This document shows, in pieces, positions 1-8,724 of a DNA stretch of 64,000 nt (position 1 is its first letter; every line of letters starts with the position of its first letter). The position numbers and the translations under genes are program-made. This DNA comes from Bacteroidales bacterium (GTDB taxonomy: Bacteria > Bacteroidota > Bacteroidia > Bacteroidales > Muribaculaceae). The notes beneath the pieces are model-generated. The model made no database searches. It was not told the DNA's origin and worked only from the letters and a program-made list of their open reading frames with translations. The stretch spans positions 124,001-188,000 of the forward strand of contig SFFL01000003.1 of assembly GCA_004557825.1 (NCBI GenBank), read 5' to 3'.

Positions 1-620
1 GCCGAGTAGCCCAGTTCGTGGGCGTGTTCGCCGGCCGAGAGGCTTGCTGCATAGTTGCCGCCGACTTTCCAGCGGCCGGTGCCTTTGGGGGCCACGCGGT
101 CGTAGTCGCGCATAATGCAGATGTTTGTGGGCTTAAATCCGGCCTTGAAGTAGGGACCGACGGGGCTGACAAGGATGATGAAGCAGTACTCCTTGGCGGG
201 CTTGACGCCTACCTGGGCTGTCATGCCGATTTCGAGGGGACGGATGTATAGCGAAGCTCCCGAACCGTAGGGGGGAATGAACCGTTCGTTGAGCTTGATC
301 ACCAGCTTTACCATCTTTATGAAGAGCTCTTCAGGGATTTCTGCCATCTTGATGCCGCGGGCCGATTCGCGGATGCGTCGGGCGTTTTCTTCGGGCCGGA
401 AAACGCGCACTTTGCCATCTTTGCCGCGGAAGGCTTTGAGGCCTTCAAAGATTTCCTGACCGTAGTGGAGGGCGGTGGCGGCGATGTGCATCTCAATTGT
501 CTCTGAAGATGAAATTTCAATCTCACCCCATTTGCCGTCGCGGTAATAGCAGCGGACATTATAGTCGGTGGGAACGTAACCAAAACCGAGTGTTGACCAA
601 TCTATTTCGGAATTCTTCAT
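1..620 (-). CDS. ilvE: branched-chain amino acid aminotransferase, 5' part (runs off left edge)
   Basis: This encodes a class IV PLP-dependent aminotransferase that interconverts leucine, isoleucine and valine with their 2-oxo acids in the cytoplasm. Reverse-strand translation from the ATG at 620-618 starts MKNSEIDWSTLGFGYVPTDY and stays open for about 206 codons to the window edge. Family-typical blocks are HYGQEIFEGLKAFRG, RPEENARRIRESARG, LYIRPLEIGMT and GRWKVGGNYAASL. The catalytic lysine of the family lies further along and is outside the window. A TATATTTG -7 promoter element sits 24 bases upstream of the ATG. The 3' end is missing only because the window stops. Confidence 0.93.
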   Translation of the reverse strand, partial: MKNSEIDWSTLGFGYVPTDYNVRCYYRDGKWGEIEISSSETIEMHIAATALHYGQEIFEGLKAFRGKDGKVRVFRPEENARRIRESARGIKMAEIPEELFIKMVKLVIKLNERFIPPYGSGASLYIRPLEIGMTAQVGVKPAKEYCFIILVSPVGPYFKAGFKPTNICIMRDYDRVAPKGTGRWKVGGNYAASLSAGEHAHELGYS

Positions 621-643
621 AGTTGACTGTATTTATGTTTGCG

Positions 644-651
644 CAAATATA
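644..651 (-). promoter_or_regulatory. -7 promoter element of ilvE
   Basis: Read on the minus strand this is TATATTTG, a perfect match to the Bacteroidetes TAnnTTTG element. No clear TTTG lies 20 bases further upstream, so the -33 half is weak. Confidence 0.5.
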
Positions 652-845
652 CTGATTTATTTTTTAATAGCGGCCAATATCGCGAATTATTTCTTAAAAT
701 TATTGATTGCGGCGTAGAAAAGCGGGCAATTATGCCTTTCTACTTATAATAATTGTTTTATAGTTTGAGGGTTTTTAGTTTAAATTTTTTGCTGTAATTT
801 TGCAGCCGATAACAGATGTGATTTTCATTAAGATTAATAGATTAT

Positions 846-1271
846 ATGTCACGCCCCCATCTGCTTGCTGTTCCTGCCGGAGTATTCTCCGGAATTGTGG
901 TGCTTCTTATCCTATGGCTCACACTTGCGCCTCAGCCGCTGGGCGAGGAGGGTCTGCCGGTGTTTCCGTATGCCGACAAACTGGCCCACGCCCTGATGTT
1001 CGGCGGACTGGCGTTCGCACTGGTCTTCGACCGAATGCTGTGGCAGCAGCGCCGCGGGGCGGATATCTGCGCAACAGCGCGACACATCGGGTGGCCGACG
1101 CTTTGGATAATCCTGGCGGTCACACTGTTTGGCGGATTGATAGAGATTGCCCAGAAATGGATGGAACTGGGCCGGAGTTGCGAGATTAGCGACTTCCTTT
1201 CTGATGCTGCGGGCACGGTGGTTTCGGCGCTGGTGTCGCCGCGCATCGCGGCTCGGCTGCTGCGCTGTTAG
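846..1271 (+). CDS. VanZ-like membrane protein
   Basis: A 141-residue integral membrane protein with about four hydrophobic segments. It carries VanZ-family features: a polar stretch PYADKLAHALMFGGLAFAL (D-K-x-x-H) after the first membrane segment, and a later GGLIEIAQKWM...DFLSDAAGT block, resembling the E-x-x-Q and D-x-x-x-D/N-x-x-G pattern of the family. VanZ-like proteins are linked to low-level glycopeptide resistance in Gram-positives, but the role of Bacteroidetes homologues is not established. Its stop overlaps the stop of the convergent TlpA-like gene by three bases. Confidence 0.75.
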   Translation: MSRPHLLAVPAGVFSGIVVLLILWLTLAPQPLGEEGLPVFPYADKLAHALMFGGLAFALVFDRMLWQQRRGADICATARHIGWPTLWIILAVTLFGGLIEIAQKWMELGRSCEISDFLSDAAGTVVSALVSPRIAARLLRC

Positions 1272-2335
1272 TTAGGGATTGAATCGGCGGCAGCAGGGGT
1301 CTCGGCTTTCGGTTCGAGGTGGGAGCGCACCGACTCAATCAGTTCCTCTCCCTGCAGGTCGCGCGACAGGATGGTGCCGTCGGGACCGAAGAGGATGATG
1401 CAGGGGATTCCTGAGATGCCATACAGGTCGGTGGGCATCGACTGCGCGTTGATAATCTGCGGCCAGGGAAGCTGCAGGCGCTTGATGGCGGCCTCGGTGT
1501 CTTTCGGTTCGTCCCATACGGCCACGCCGAGAATGTCGAGCGGTTTCTCCTTGAATTCCTCGCGGATTTGCTTGAGCACGCGGGTCTCGCGTATGCAGGG
1601 ACCGCACCAGCTGGCCCAAAAGTCAACGAGGGTGTAGCGCCCTTTGCCTACATAGTCGCTAAGGCGCACAGCGGTCGAGTCGGTGGGGATGGAGAAATCG
1701 AGGAATTTGCACCCCGGCTGAGTTTTCTGCTTCTGCTCGAGGGCGGCTACCAGGCGGGTCGTGCGGGTGTAACCCTTCATAGAGGGGAGTTTTTCGAGCA
1801 TCTGCTTGAGTGCGGGCAGGTCAAGCTCGTAGGCGCGGTTGAGGAAGAAGAAGTAGCCGATGGGATTATCGGCGTTGGTCGCGATGACCGAGTCGCAATA
1901 AGCGTCGTAGCGCTTTTTGAGCGCCTGCATAGCCACTGTGCCGGCGGAGTCGGCGGGGAGCTTGGCGGCCTGCTGCTCCATCTGGTCGGCTTTTGAGAGC
2001 GCTTTCTGGAGCGCGTCGTTCAGACCGCTGCCGGTGACTTTGCCGCTGTCGAAGGTGAGGGTGCCTCCTTCGAGAATGAGATTGCCGAAACGCTTGCCGT
2101 TGACAATCACGCGGGCAATCAGCGGTTTGTCGATTTTGCCGATAAAGAGCGCACTGCCGTTCTTTACGGTAGTGGAGTCGAGCTTCTCACCATTGTCGTA
2201 GTTGACCAGATAGGCTGTCTGATTGTTGTATTTCTGGTTGATTTTAGCGGTGAGATTGTATTCGCTGCCGACAGCCGGCGATGTGCAGGCCGAGAGCATC
2301 ATTGCCCCCAAAATGGGGAGAAATTTAAGCTTCAT
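1268..2335 (-). CDS. TlpA-like thiol-disulfide oxidoreductase lipoprotein with DUF4369-type N-terminal domain
   Basis: A 355-residue envelope protein. The N-terminus is a lipoprotein signal with lipobox LSAC (Cys17). Residues of roughly 25-125 resemble the DUF4369 domain common in Bacteroidetes, followed by an alpha-helical linker. Residues of roughly 210-340 form an AhpC/TSA/TlpA thioredoxin fold with the active site WASWCGPC (Cys244 and Cys247). Such proteins are tethered in the periplasm and reduce or isomerise disulfides of exported proteins, for instance in cytochrome maturation; the substrate here is unknown. The C-terminus ends in a low-complexity alanine/proline tail. The gene is divergent from the acyl-CoA ligase. 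Confidence 0.85.
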   Translation of the reverse strand: MKLKFLPILGAMMLSACTSPAVGSEYNLTAKINQKYNNQTAYLVNYDNGEKLDSTTVKNGSALFIGKIDKPLIARVIVNGKRFGNLILEGGTLTFDSGKVTGSGLNDALQKALSKADQMEQQAAKLPADSAGTVAMQALKKRYDAYCDSVIATNADNPIGYFFFLNRAYELDLPALKQMLEKLPSMKGYTRTTRLVAALEQKQKTQPGCKFLDFSIPTDSTAVRLSDYVGKGRYTLVDFWASWCGPCIRETRVLKQIREEFKEKPLDILGVAVWDEPKDTEAAIKRLQLPWPQIINAQSMPTDLYGISGIPCIILFGPDGTILSRDLQGEELIESVRSHLEPKAETPAAADSIPN

Positions 2336-2356
2336 AGTTGTTATATTGTGTATTTA

Positions 2357-2389
2357 TTTGCAAAGTAACGGAAAAAATCGCTATTTTTG
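2357..2389 (+). promoter_or_regulatory. promoter of the acyl-CoA ligase gene
   Basis: TTTG at 2357-2360 and TATTTTTG at 2382-2389 are separated by 21 bases, matching the Bacteroidetes housekeeping sigma consensus. Transcription should start near 2395, giving a leader of about 50 bases before the ATG at 2446. Confidence 0.7.
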
Positions 2390-2445
2390 CACAAATCAGC
2401 TAAAAATTGCCCGTTTCAGCCACTTTTTACAAATACTTCCAATTT

Positions 2446-4098
2446 ATGAAAGACCTACTTCTTGAACATATCTCGAAAAGCATAATCTCCAACTGGAATA
2501 TTCCTGCACTTGCCGACTTCCACGGCAAAAGTTATACTTACGGCCAGCTGGCCGAGAAAATTGCCCGGCTGCATCTGCTGTATAAAGAGCTGGGCGTGAA
2601 GCCGGGCGACAAGGTGGCTCTGTGTGCCAAGAATTCCGCCGACTGGGCGGCAATGTTTCTTTCGGGGCTTACTTACGGAGCGGTGGTAGTGCCGCTGCTT
2701 CACGAGTTTACCCCCGGCAATATCGCTCATCTGGTGGCTCACTCCGGCGCCAAGTTGCTCTTCTCTGAGAAGAGTATTGCCGACAACCTGGATGTGGAGA
2801 AGATGCCCGATGTGAGAGCGATCCTTCTGCTGGGCGACATTCAGGTATATCATTCATCGGTGGCCGATGCACAGAAACTGGTGGCCAAGGCCGATGCAGA
2901 CTTCGATGCTGCTTATCCCAAGGGATTCGGTAAGGAGGATGTGCGCTATCATAGCGCCGACTCATCGGATGTAGCGCTGATCAACTATACTTCCGGTTCG
3001 ATGGGCAACTCCAAGGGTGTGATGCTTACTTACGGCAATCTGTGGAGCAATATCCACTTTGCGCTTACGCGCATCGACTTCCTCCATCACGGCGACGGAA
3101 TGCTCAGTATGCTTCCCCTGGCCCACATGTATGGACTGGCATTCGAGCTTCTGTTCCCCTTCTGTCGCGGATGCCATATCACCTTCCTGGGTCGTGTGCC
3201 TTCGCCCAAAATCGTGCTGGAGGCCTTCGGCGAGGTGCGTCCGCAGCTCGTGATTACGGTGCCGCTGGTGATAGAGAAAATTGTCAAGACCCGTGTGTTC
3301 CCCGTGGTGCATAAGCCGCTGATGCGGGTGCTCACTGCCATTCCCGGCATTCGCAGCATTATTTACGGCAAAATCAAGAAGCAACTCCTTGGCGCTTTCG
3401 GCGGCCAACTGCATCAGTTGATTCTCGGCGGCGCACCGCTCACCGAGGATGTGGAGAATTTCCTCCGCCGCATCAAATTCCCATTCACCATCGGCTACGG
3501 TATGACGGAATGTGCGCCGCTTCTTACCTATGAATACTGGACCACGCAGCGCCCGCACTCCTGCGGCCGACTTGTGGATGGTATGCAGGCCAGAATCGAC
3601 TCACCCGATCCCGAGCATGTGCCCGGCGTGCTGTTTGTGAAGGGCCCGAATGTAATGAAGGGGTATTACCGCAACGACGAAGCCACCGCCGAGGTGCTTT
3701 CGCCCGACGGCTGGCTCAACACCGGCGATATGTGCACGATGGATAAGGATGGCTATCTGTATATCCGTGGCCGTCAGAAGAGTATGATTCTCGGTGCGTC
3801 GGGGCAGAATATTTATCCCGAGGAGATAGAGACCGTAATCAACGAGTTGCCGCTGGTAGGGGAGAGCGTGGTGGTTGACCGTGGCGGACGCATTGTGGCG
3901 CTGATTCACCCCGATTATGAGCACGCGCGCAAAGATTTGCACCTCACCGAGGAGCAGGCCGACAAGCGCGTTAAGGCGTTGTTGCCCGAGATGAACAAGA
4001 AATTGCCCGGGTATTCGCGCGTGTCGGAAATTGAGATTATGCACGATGAATTCGAGAAAACGCCCAAGCACTCCATTCGCCGTTTCATATATAAATAA
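2446..4098 (+). CDS. AMP-dependent long-chain fatty acid-CoA ligase-like protein
   Basis: A 550-residue adenylate-forming enzyme expected to activate a fatty acid with ATP and transfer it to CoA. The P-loop-like motif YTSGSMGNSKG lies near residue 182, followed by the family block IGYGMTECAPLLTYE, the adenylate-binding aspartate in LNTGDMCTMDKDGYLYIRGR, and the hinge GQNIYPEEIE. The C-terminal domain is short, typical of the Bacteroidetes branch. The frame is open back to a TTG at 2407, but the ATG at 2446 (MKDLLLEHISKS) suits both the promoter and the family N-terminus. A LMW phosphatase gene follows 13 bases downstream and is probably co-transcribed. Confidence 0.9.
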   Translation: MKDLLLEHISKSIISNWNIPALADFHGKSYTYGQLAEKIARLHLLYKELGVKPGDKVALCAKNSADWAAMFLSGLTYGAVVVPLLHEFTPGNIAHLVAHSGAKLLFSEKSIADNLDVEKMPDVRAILLLGDIQVYHSSVADAQKLVAKADADFDAAYPKGFGKEDVRYHSADSSDVALINYTSGSMGNSKGVMLTYGNLWSNIHFALTRIDFLHHGDGMLSMLPLAHMYGLAFELLFPFCRGCHITFLGRVPSPKIVLEAFGEVRPQLVITVPLVIEKIVKTRVFPVVHKPLMRVLTAIPGIRSIIYGKIKKQLLGAFGGQLHQLILGGAPLTEDVENFLRRIKFPFTIGYGMTECAPLLTYEYWTTQRPHSCGRLVDGMQARIDSPDPEHVPGVLFVKGPNVMKGYYRNDEATAEVLSPDGWLNTGDMCTMDKDGYLYIRGRQKSMILGASGQNIYPEEIETVINELPLVGESVVVDRGGRIVALIHPDYEHARKDLHLTEEQADKRVKALLPEMNKKLPGYSRVSEIEIMHDEFEKTPKHSIRRFIYK

Positions 4099-4111
4099 TG
4101 TGTGAGCAAGA

Positions 4112-4627
4112 ATGTCAGATAACAAAATTGAGAAATTGATTGCGCGGCTGAAGGGTAAGGAGAAAATACGCATCCTTTTTGTGTGTCTCGGGAATATATG
4201 CCGCAGCCCGGCAGCCGAGGGGGTGATGCGCGCAATTGTGGAGTCCCGCGGCCTGGAGGGGCGGTTTGAAATCGACTCCGCGGGGATGGGCGGATGGCAT
4301 ATCGGCGACCTGCCCGACAAGCGTATGCGTGTGCATGCGCGTCGGCGGGGTTATGAGCTGACGCACATCTGCCGTCAGGTGCGTAGCACCGATTTTGATA
4401 ATTTTGACCTTATTATAGGTATGGATGACAGCAATCTCTCCGACCTGCAGGAGCTGGCTCCTACGGTTGAGGCGGAAAACAAAATCGTAGGGATGGCTAC
4501 GTTTGTGGGCAAGGCTATGCGCTGCGATGCCATCCCCGATCCATATTATGAGGGTGCTGAAGGCTTCGAGCTGGTTCTGGACCTGCTTGAGGATGGTTGC
4601 GCCAATCTGGTCGACCTCCTTAGCTGA
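4112..4627 (+). CDS. low-molecular-weight protein-tyrosine phosphatase
   Basis: A 171-residue cytoplasmic phosphatase of the Wzb/LMW-PTP family. The catalytic P-loop is VCLGNICRSP, with nucleophile Cys25 and Arg31 (C-x5-R). The general-acid loop DPYY follows near residue 137. Family members dephosphorylate tyrosines on proteins such as capsule-associated kinases, or small phosphoesters. No kinase gene lies nearby, so the partner is unknown. It follows the acyl-CoA ligase by 13 bases. Confidence 0.9.
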   Translation: MSDNKIEKLIARLKGKEKIRILFVCLGNICRSPAAEGVMRAIVESRGLEGRFEIDSAGMGGWHIGDLPDKRMRVHARRRGYELTHICRQVRSTDFDNFDLIIGMDDSNLSDLQELAPTVEAENKIVGMATFVGKAMRCDAIPDPYYEGAEGFELVLDLLEDGCANLVDLLS

Positions 4628-4712
4628 CTTTTCCAGCCCTCCTCGGTTGATATCGCTGATATTTCCGGATGAAATTAAGGCTGTGTTCTCAGAGCCAACA
4701 ACGCATATGCAA

Positions 4713-4748
4713 GGACGCACCTTGGGTGCGTCCCTACAGAATGATGCG
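4713..4748. repeat. REP-like palindrome, single copy
   Basis: A palindrome GGACGCACC...GGTGCGTCC (4713-4733) is followed by CTAC, four spacer bases and TGATGCG. The same order (GGTGCGTCCCTAC, four bases, TGATACG) recurs in both arms of the larger element at 39161-39263. It lies in the spacer between the convergent phosphatase and endonuclease genes. The rest of the 4628-4798 spacer shows nothing recognisable. Confidence 0.7.
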
Positions 4749-4798
4749 TTATTTGAGGTTTGGAAGGAGCCGTTAAAGGTTGATTGTCGGGGCTGCTG

Positions 4799-6343
4799 TT
4801 AACGGAGGAGGGTCTTGGTGACGGTGGTGCCGCGACGGATGATGAGGATGCCGCGGTAGCCCTCGGGTGAGGCCAGACGGCGGCCGTCGATGGTGTAATA
4901 TTCTGCGGGAGCATCGATGTCGGCTGCGGAGTCGGCGTCGACGGTGAGGATTCCGCTGTCACCCTTATAGCCGCTGACTGTGAGTCCTGAAATCTGCCAG
5001 GTGCCGGCAACGGATGTGGTGGAGGTGTAGTGGAAACCGAGGCGCACTTTCTTGCCGCACCAGGGGGTGAGGTCAATGATACCGGCGGGCACCTTGTCCC
5101 AGTTGATGCCGAGAGGCCAGCGGGGCACAAACAGCTCTTCGGTGGTGTTATCTGGAAGCGCTATTTCCACCGACATTGCTGATGAGGGGTCTTCAATCCA
5201 TTTGGCAACGTGGGAGAACTTTACCCAGGCAGCCTTGTAGCCGGTGAGGTCGAGGACGGGAGTGTTGAGAGTGGCGTTGCATTCGTGGTTTACTATCGCG
5301 TCGGAGGGGCCGGTAGCGCCTACGGCTTTCCAGCCATATTGCGGATCGTAGCTCCAGGGATTGCGTGAGCCACTGTGCTTGGTGGAGGTGCATCCGCCTT
5401 CCGTGCCGCCGTTGGCTGCGATGAAGGCGTTGCTGTAAATCACCTCGGCCTCAGCGGGATTGCCTAAGAATGTACCGCCGCCCACAAAAGTCTGACTTTT
5501 TACCGAAGTGAGCGGATTGAACGGCTTGTTGATGGAGTCGCCCCACACATATTCGGCGAGATTGGGATAATCTACGTATGGGTTGCGGTTGCCCTGCATC
5601 CACTGCACATTATTATTACGTGTGCTTTCGATCTCCGATACCTTGTCGGCTTTCGCCCACTTGCGGTAGAGATCGGTGGCCCATTTCTTGAGGGTGGGAT
5701 AGTCGCCCTTCGAGAGGATGCGGGGCGCCTGGTCGCCGGTCCAGGTGAAATCCTGATATGCGGTGGCCATATAGAAATAGTCGCGGGCGAAGTCCCCCTT
5801 CCATTTGTCGGCCGGTTCCCACAGGCGGTTTGCGGCGGCGGTGCTTTCACCGGCGGCGGTGCCAATCTCGGTGACATTGTTCGTGCGCCATACATCGTCG
5901 ACCTGCCCCATGGGGTAGTTGCCCTTCCAGTTGTTGATGGTTGTCTGGCTCGGCATCAGGTTGTAGAGATCCTTGTAGGCATTGTTCTGCTCGCCGCCCC
6001 ACCAGCTTTTTGGGAAACTGTGCTCGATATTCATTCCGGAAACCGACTGGCCGCGGGTGCCGAAGGTGAACACCTCGGCCGAGTAGCGGTCGATGACCTG
6101 GTTGTTGGTGACGTCGCGGTCGGTGACGTAGAATCCCCACCAGGTGCTGGTGGCTGTTGCGCTGCCGGAGCCATATTTCAGCATATTCACATCGGTGCAC
6201 ACCAGTGTGTGTATTGCATTTTTCAGCTGGGCGCCCGACAGCCCGTCGAGCGAGCGGTAGTAGTCGAGCTGAATCTGAGCTGACGCCTGGAAGAATGCTC
6301 CTGCGGCAGCTGCGAGGCATATAGAGCGGAAAAATCGGTTCAT
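4799..6343 (-). CDS. secreted endonuclease I-family nuclease
   Basis: A 514-residue exported protein. It has a signal peptide ending ...FFQASAQ (about residue 23). An endonuclease I (EndA/Bsn-like) catalytic domain follows, with the metal/His-finger motif NIEHSFPKSWWGG at 105-117 and the block DLYNLMPSQTTINNWKGNYP. A C-terminal half of beta-sandwich character follows, and the last ~30 residues (YYTIDGRRLASPEGYRGI) resemble the terminal sorting motifs of Bacteroidetes secreted proteins. Family members degrade extracellular DNA or RNA for nutrition. The promoter is at 6427-6458. The gene diverges from pckA. Confidence 0.88.
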   Translation of the reverse strand: MNRFFRSICLAAAAGAFFQASAQIQLDYYRSLDGLSGAQLKNAIHTLVCTDVNMLKYGSGSATATSTWWGFYVTDRDVTNNQVIDRYSAEVFTFGTRGQSVSGMNIEHSFPKSWWGGEQNNAYKDLYNLMPSQTTINNWKGNYPMGQVDDVWRTNNVTEIGTAAGESTAAANRLWEPADKWKGDFARDYFYMATAYQDFTWTGDQAPRILSKGDYPTLKKWATDLYRKWAKADKVSEIESTRNNNVQWMQGNRNPYVDYPNLAEYVWGDSINKPFNPLTSVKSQTFVGGGTFLGNPAEAEVIYSNAFIAANGGTEGGCTSTKHSGSRNPWSYDPQYGWKAVGATGPSDAIVNHECNATLNTPVLDLTGYKAAWVKFSHVAKWIEDPSSAMSVEIALPDNTTEELFVPRWPLGINWDKVPAGIIDLTPWCGKKVRLGFHYTSTTSVAGTWQISGLTVSGYKGDSGILTVDADSAADIDAPAEYYTIDGRRLASPEGYRGILIIRRGTTVTKTLLR

Positions 6344-6426
6344 AGTCGTGGAAAATGAACAGTTTATATAGGTGAGTTTGTTTAGGTATTAGAGAATGAT
6401 GTGCCGCACTGAAAACGGCTACGGAA

Positions 6427-6458
6427 CAAAGGTAACACTAAATTTTATTGAAAGCAAA
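6427..6458 (-). promoter_or_regulatory. promoter of the endonuclease gene
   Basis: On the minus strand TTTG (6458-6455) and TACCTTTG (6434-6427) are separated by exactly 20 bases, a full consensus match. The leader to the ATG at 6343 would be about 77 bases. Confidence 0.75.
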
Positions 6459-6522
6459 TTTTTACGTACGCAAATTAAAGAAAAATTTCCTTAAATGGGC
6501 TTCTCAATTCAAAAAATTTGCG

Positions 6523-6530
6523 TACCTTTG
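6523..6530 (+). promoter_or_regulatory. -7 promoter element of pckA
   Basis: TACCTTTG is a perfect TAnnTTTG match, 49 bases before the pckA ATG. The -33 region (about 6499-6503) only has TTCTC, so the upstream half is weak or activator-dependent. Confidence 0.6.
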
Positions 6531-6578
6531 CAGTCGGTAAACAAGATACACAACAACCACAATTATATCATTTAGAAA

Positions 6579-8180
6579 ATGAGCAAGATTGATTTAACCC
6601 AGTACGGTATCACCGGTACTCCCAAGGTGTACCACAATCCCTCTTACGACGAACTTTTCATCGACGAAACAAAGCCCGGTCTCGAAGGCTACGAGAAAGG
6701 TCAGCTCACCGAGCTTGGCGCTGTGAACGTGATGACAGGTATCTATACAGGCCGTTCGCCTAAGGATAAATTCTTTGTTGAAGATCCTATCAGCAAAGAT
6801 ACCATCTGGTGGACAACTCCCGAATACAAGAACGACAACAAGCCCATCACTCCCAAAACCTGGGATGCTCTGAAAGAGATCGCCGACAAGGAGCTTTCCG
6901 ACAAGCCCCTCTATGTAGTCGACGCTTTCTGCGGCACTAACAAGGACACCCGCCTGGCTGTCCGCTTCATTATGGAAGTGGCTTGGCAGGCTCACTTCGT
7001 GACCAATATGTTCGTGCGCCCCACCAAGGATGAGCTCGAAAACTTCAAGCCCGACTTCGTAGTGCTCAACGCTTCCAAGGCCAAAGTGACCAACTGGAAA
7101 GAACTCGGCATCAACTCCGAGACTTGCGTTGCCTTCAATCTCACCCAGAAGATGCAGGTGATCATCAATACCTGGTACGGCGGCGAGATGAAGAAAGGTA
7201 TGTTCTCCATTATGAACTACTACGTGCCTCTGAAGGGTATGGCTTCGATGCACTGCTCGGCCAACACCGACCTCAACGGTCAGAACACCGCTATCTTCTT
7301 CGGTCTCTCCGGTACAGGTAAGACCACCCTTTCCACCGACCCCAAGCGTCTGCTTATCGGCGACGACGAACACGGTTGGGACGACAGCGGTGTCTTCAAC
7401 TATGAGGGCGGTTGCTATGCCAAGGTTATCAACCTCGACAAGGAGTCGGAGCCTGATATCTACAACGCTATCACCCGCGACGCTCTTCTGGAGAACGTAA
7501 CCGTAGACAAGAATGGCAAGATTGACTTTGCCGACAAGTCGGTTACCGAGAACACCCGTGTATCCTATCCTATCGACCACATCAAGAAAATCGCTCCGGG
7601 TAGCCACGGCCCCGCCGCTAAGAATGTGATCTTCCTGTCGGCCGACGCCTTCGGCGTTCTGCCCCCGGTATCGATTCTAACACCCGAGCAGACCAAATAC
7701 TACTTCCTGAGCGGCTTCACCTCGAAGCTGGCCGGTACAGAGCGCGGTATCACCGAGCCTACCCCCACCTTCTCCGCTTGCTTCGGCGCAGCCTTCCTGA
7801 GCCTGCACCCCACCAAGTATGCTGAAGAGCTGGTTAAGAAGATGGAAAAGAGCGGTGCCAAGGCTTATCTGGTCAATACCGGCTGGAACGGTTCGGGCAA
7901 GCGTATCTCCATCCGCGATACCCGCGGCATCATCGACGCTATCCTCGACGGTGCAATCCTGAAAGCTCCCACCAAGGTAATTCCTATCTTCAACTTCACT
8001 GTTCCCACCGAGCTCCCCGGCGTAGATCCCAAGATTCTCGATCCCCGCGACACCTACACCGATTCCGCTATCTGGACAGATAAGGCTACCAAGCTTGCCG
8101 AAATGTTCATCAACAACTTCAAGAAGTTTGAGAACAACGAAGCCGGTAAAGCTCTCGTAGCAGCCGGTCCCAAGCTCTAA
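6579..8180 (+). CDS. pckA: phosphoenolpyruvate carboxykinase (ATP)
   Basis: A 533-residue cytoplasmic enzyme interconverting oxaloacetate and phosphoenolpyruvate with ATP/ADP. The length is normal for the family. Visible features are the kinase-1a P-loop [12 protein letters not shown] from residue 242, the metal-binding DDEHGWDD block, the substrate-binding GRSPKDKF segment, and the C-terminal [17 protein letters not shown] signature. In gut Bacteroidales the enzyme usually works towards oxaloacetate, fixing CO2 on the route to succinate, which fits mdh at 37.4 kb. It is a single-gene unit ending in tandem stops TAA TAG. Confidence 0.97.
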   Translation: MSKIDLTQYGITGTPKVYHNPSYDELFIDETKPGLEGYEKGQLTELGAVNVMTGIYTGRSPKDKFFVEDPISKDTIWWTTPEYKNDNKPITPKTWDALKEIADKELSDKPLYVVDAFCGTNKDTRLAVRFIMEVAWQAHFVTNMFVRPTKDELENFKPDFVVLNASKAKVTNWKELGINSETCVAFNLTQKMQVIINTWYGGEMKKGMFSIMNYYVPLKGMASMHCSANTDLNGQNTAIFFGLSGTGKTTLSTDPKRLLIGDDEHGWDDSGVFNYEGGCYAKVINLDKESEPDIYNAITRDALLENVTVDKNGKIDFADKSVTENTRVSYPIDHIKKIAPGSHGPAAKNVIFLSADAFGVLPPVSILTPEQTKYYFLSGFTSKLAGTERGITEPTPTFSACFGAAFLSLHPTKYAEELVKKMEKSGAKAYLVNTGWNGSGKRISIRDTRGIIDAILDGAILKAPTKVIPIFNFTVPTELPGVDPKILDPRDTYTDSAIWTDKATKLAEMFINNFKKFENNEAGKALVAAGPKL

Positions 8181-8194
8181 TAGAAATTCCCGGA

Positions 8195-8244
8195 CATCGG
8201 GATAGCTGATCCCGACCATCGGGATAGCTGATCCCGACCATCGG
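8195..8244. repeat. 22-bp tandem repeat downstream of pckA
   Basis: A 22-bp unit is present twice exactly (8195-8216 and 8217-8238) plus a six-base start of a third. Each unit contains GGGAT-AGCTG-ATCCC, so each can fold into a five-pair hairpin with a five-base loop. A degenerate ATCGGGAA...TTCCTGA palindrome follows to about 8298. The array starts 15 bases after the pckA stop and may serve as a transcript end. Confidence 0.85.
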
Positions 8245-8399
8245 AAATATTCCTGTTCTTTGGGATATATCCAGAGCATCGGGAAAGACATTCCTGAACA
8301 ACAGCGGCTCCTGCCGCTCCATATAGCCCTACCGGCCACCCCGCCGGCAGGGCTTTCTGTATCCATTCGCTCCACTTAATTCTACCCGTGTGTCAGTTT

Positions 8400-8466
8400 A
8401 CGCAGTCCACTGCGTGAAAAATACTCAGTCCACTGCGTAAAAATACGCACTCTACTGCGTAAAATG
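8400..8466. repeat. 22/23-bp palindromic tandem repeat, three units
   Basis: Three units (8400-8422, 8423-8444, 8445-8466) share the core (A)C(T/G)CAGTCCACTGCGT followed by A-rich sequence. The first unit contains the perfect palindrome ACGCAGT-CC-ACTGCGT; the others have point changes. This is unrelated in sequence to the array at 8195 but has nearly the same period. The flanks of the 8181-8724 spacer (8245-8399 and 8467-8584) show no gene and no other clear signal. Confidence 0.8.
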
Positions 8467-8584
8467 TAAAGATGAGTGTTAATCCGTTGTGTATAAATTT
8501 GCTATATCGCGTCGCGAAAAGTCAACTTTTGGGAAATAATTTAGAAAAGAGGGGAGAGGTAGGGAAGATTAGCGGAAAAATTAG

Positions 8585-8592
8585 TAACTTTG
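8585..8592 (+). promoter_or_regulatory. -7 promoter element of the AspT/YidE-like transporter
   Basis: TAACTTTG matches TAnnTTTG perfectly. The -33 box is not recognisable. The leader to the ATG at 8725 would be about 125 bases, longer than most in this window. Confidence 0.5.
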
Positions 8593-8724
8593 CACCCGTA
8601 AAAGCCGGGCGGATAAATATTATCGGACCGGCCAGACAAAGGTGAAGGGATTTTCCTGCCGCAAACCTCTCTCAAATGGCTGAAAAAGCTTTGATTTTAG
8701 GTTTATTATACAAATTGTTTGTTT

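Noticed and set aside
2407..2445. TTG start of the acyl-CoA ligase adding 13 residues
   Set aside because: The ATG at 2446 matches the family N-terminus and lies at a normal distance from the promoter; the extra residues are atypical.
4503..4802. Plus-strand open frame of 99 codons running through the phosphatase 3' end and spacer
   Set aside because: It crosses the REP-like palindrome and has no conserved features.
6594..7607. 337-codon open frame antisense to pckA
   Set aside because: It is a by-product of the strong codon bias of pckA. The translation is His/Val/Gly-rich without domains, and pckA is unambiguous.
8400..8466. Possible CRISPR array
   Set aside because: The units are contiguous, with no unique spacers between them and no cas genes in the window; this is a plain tandem repeat.
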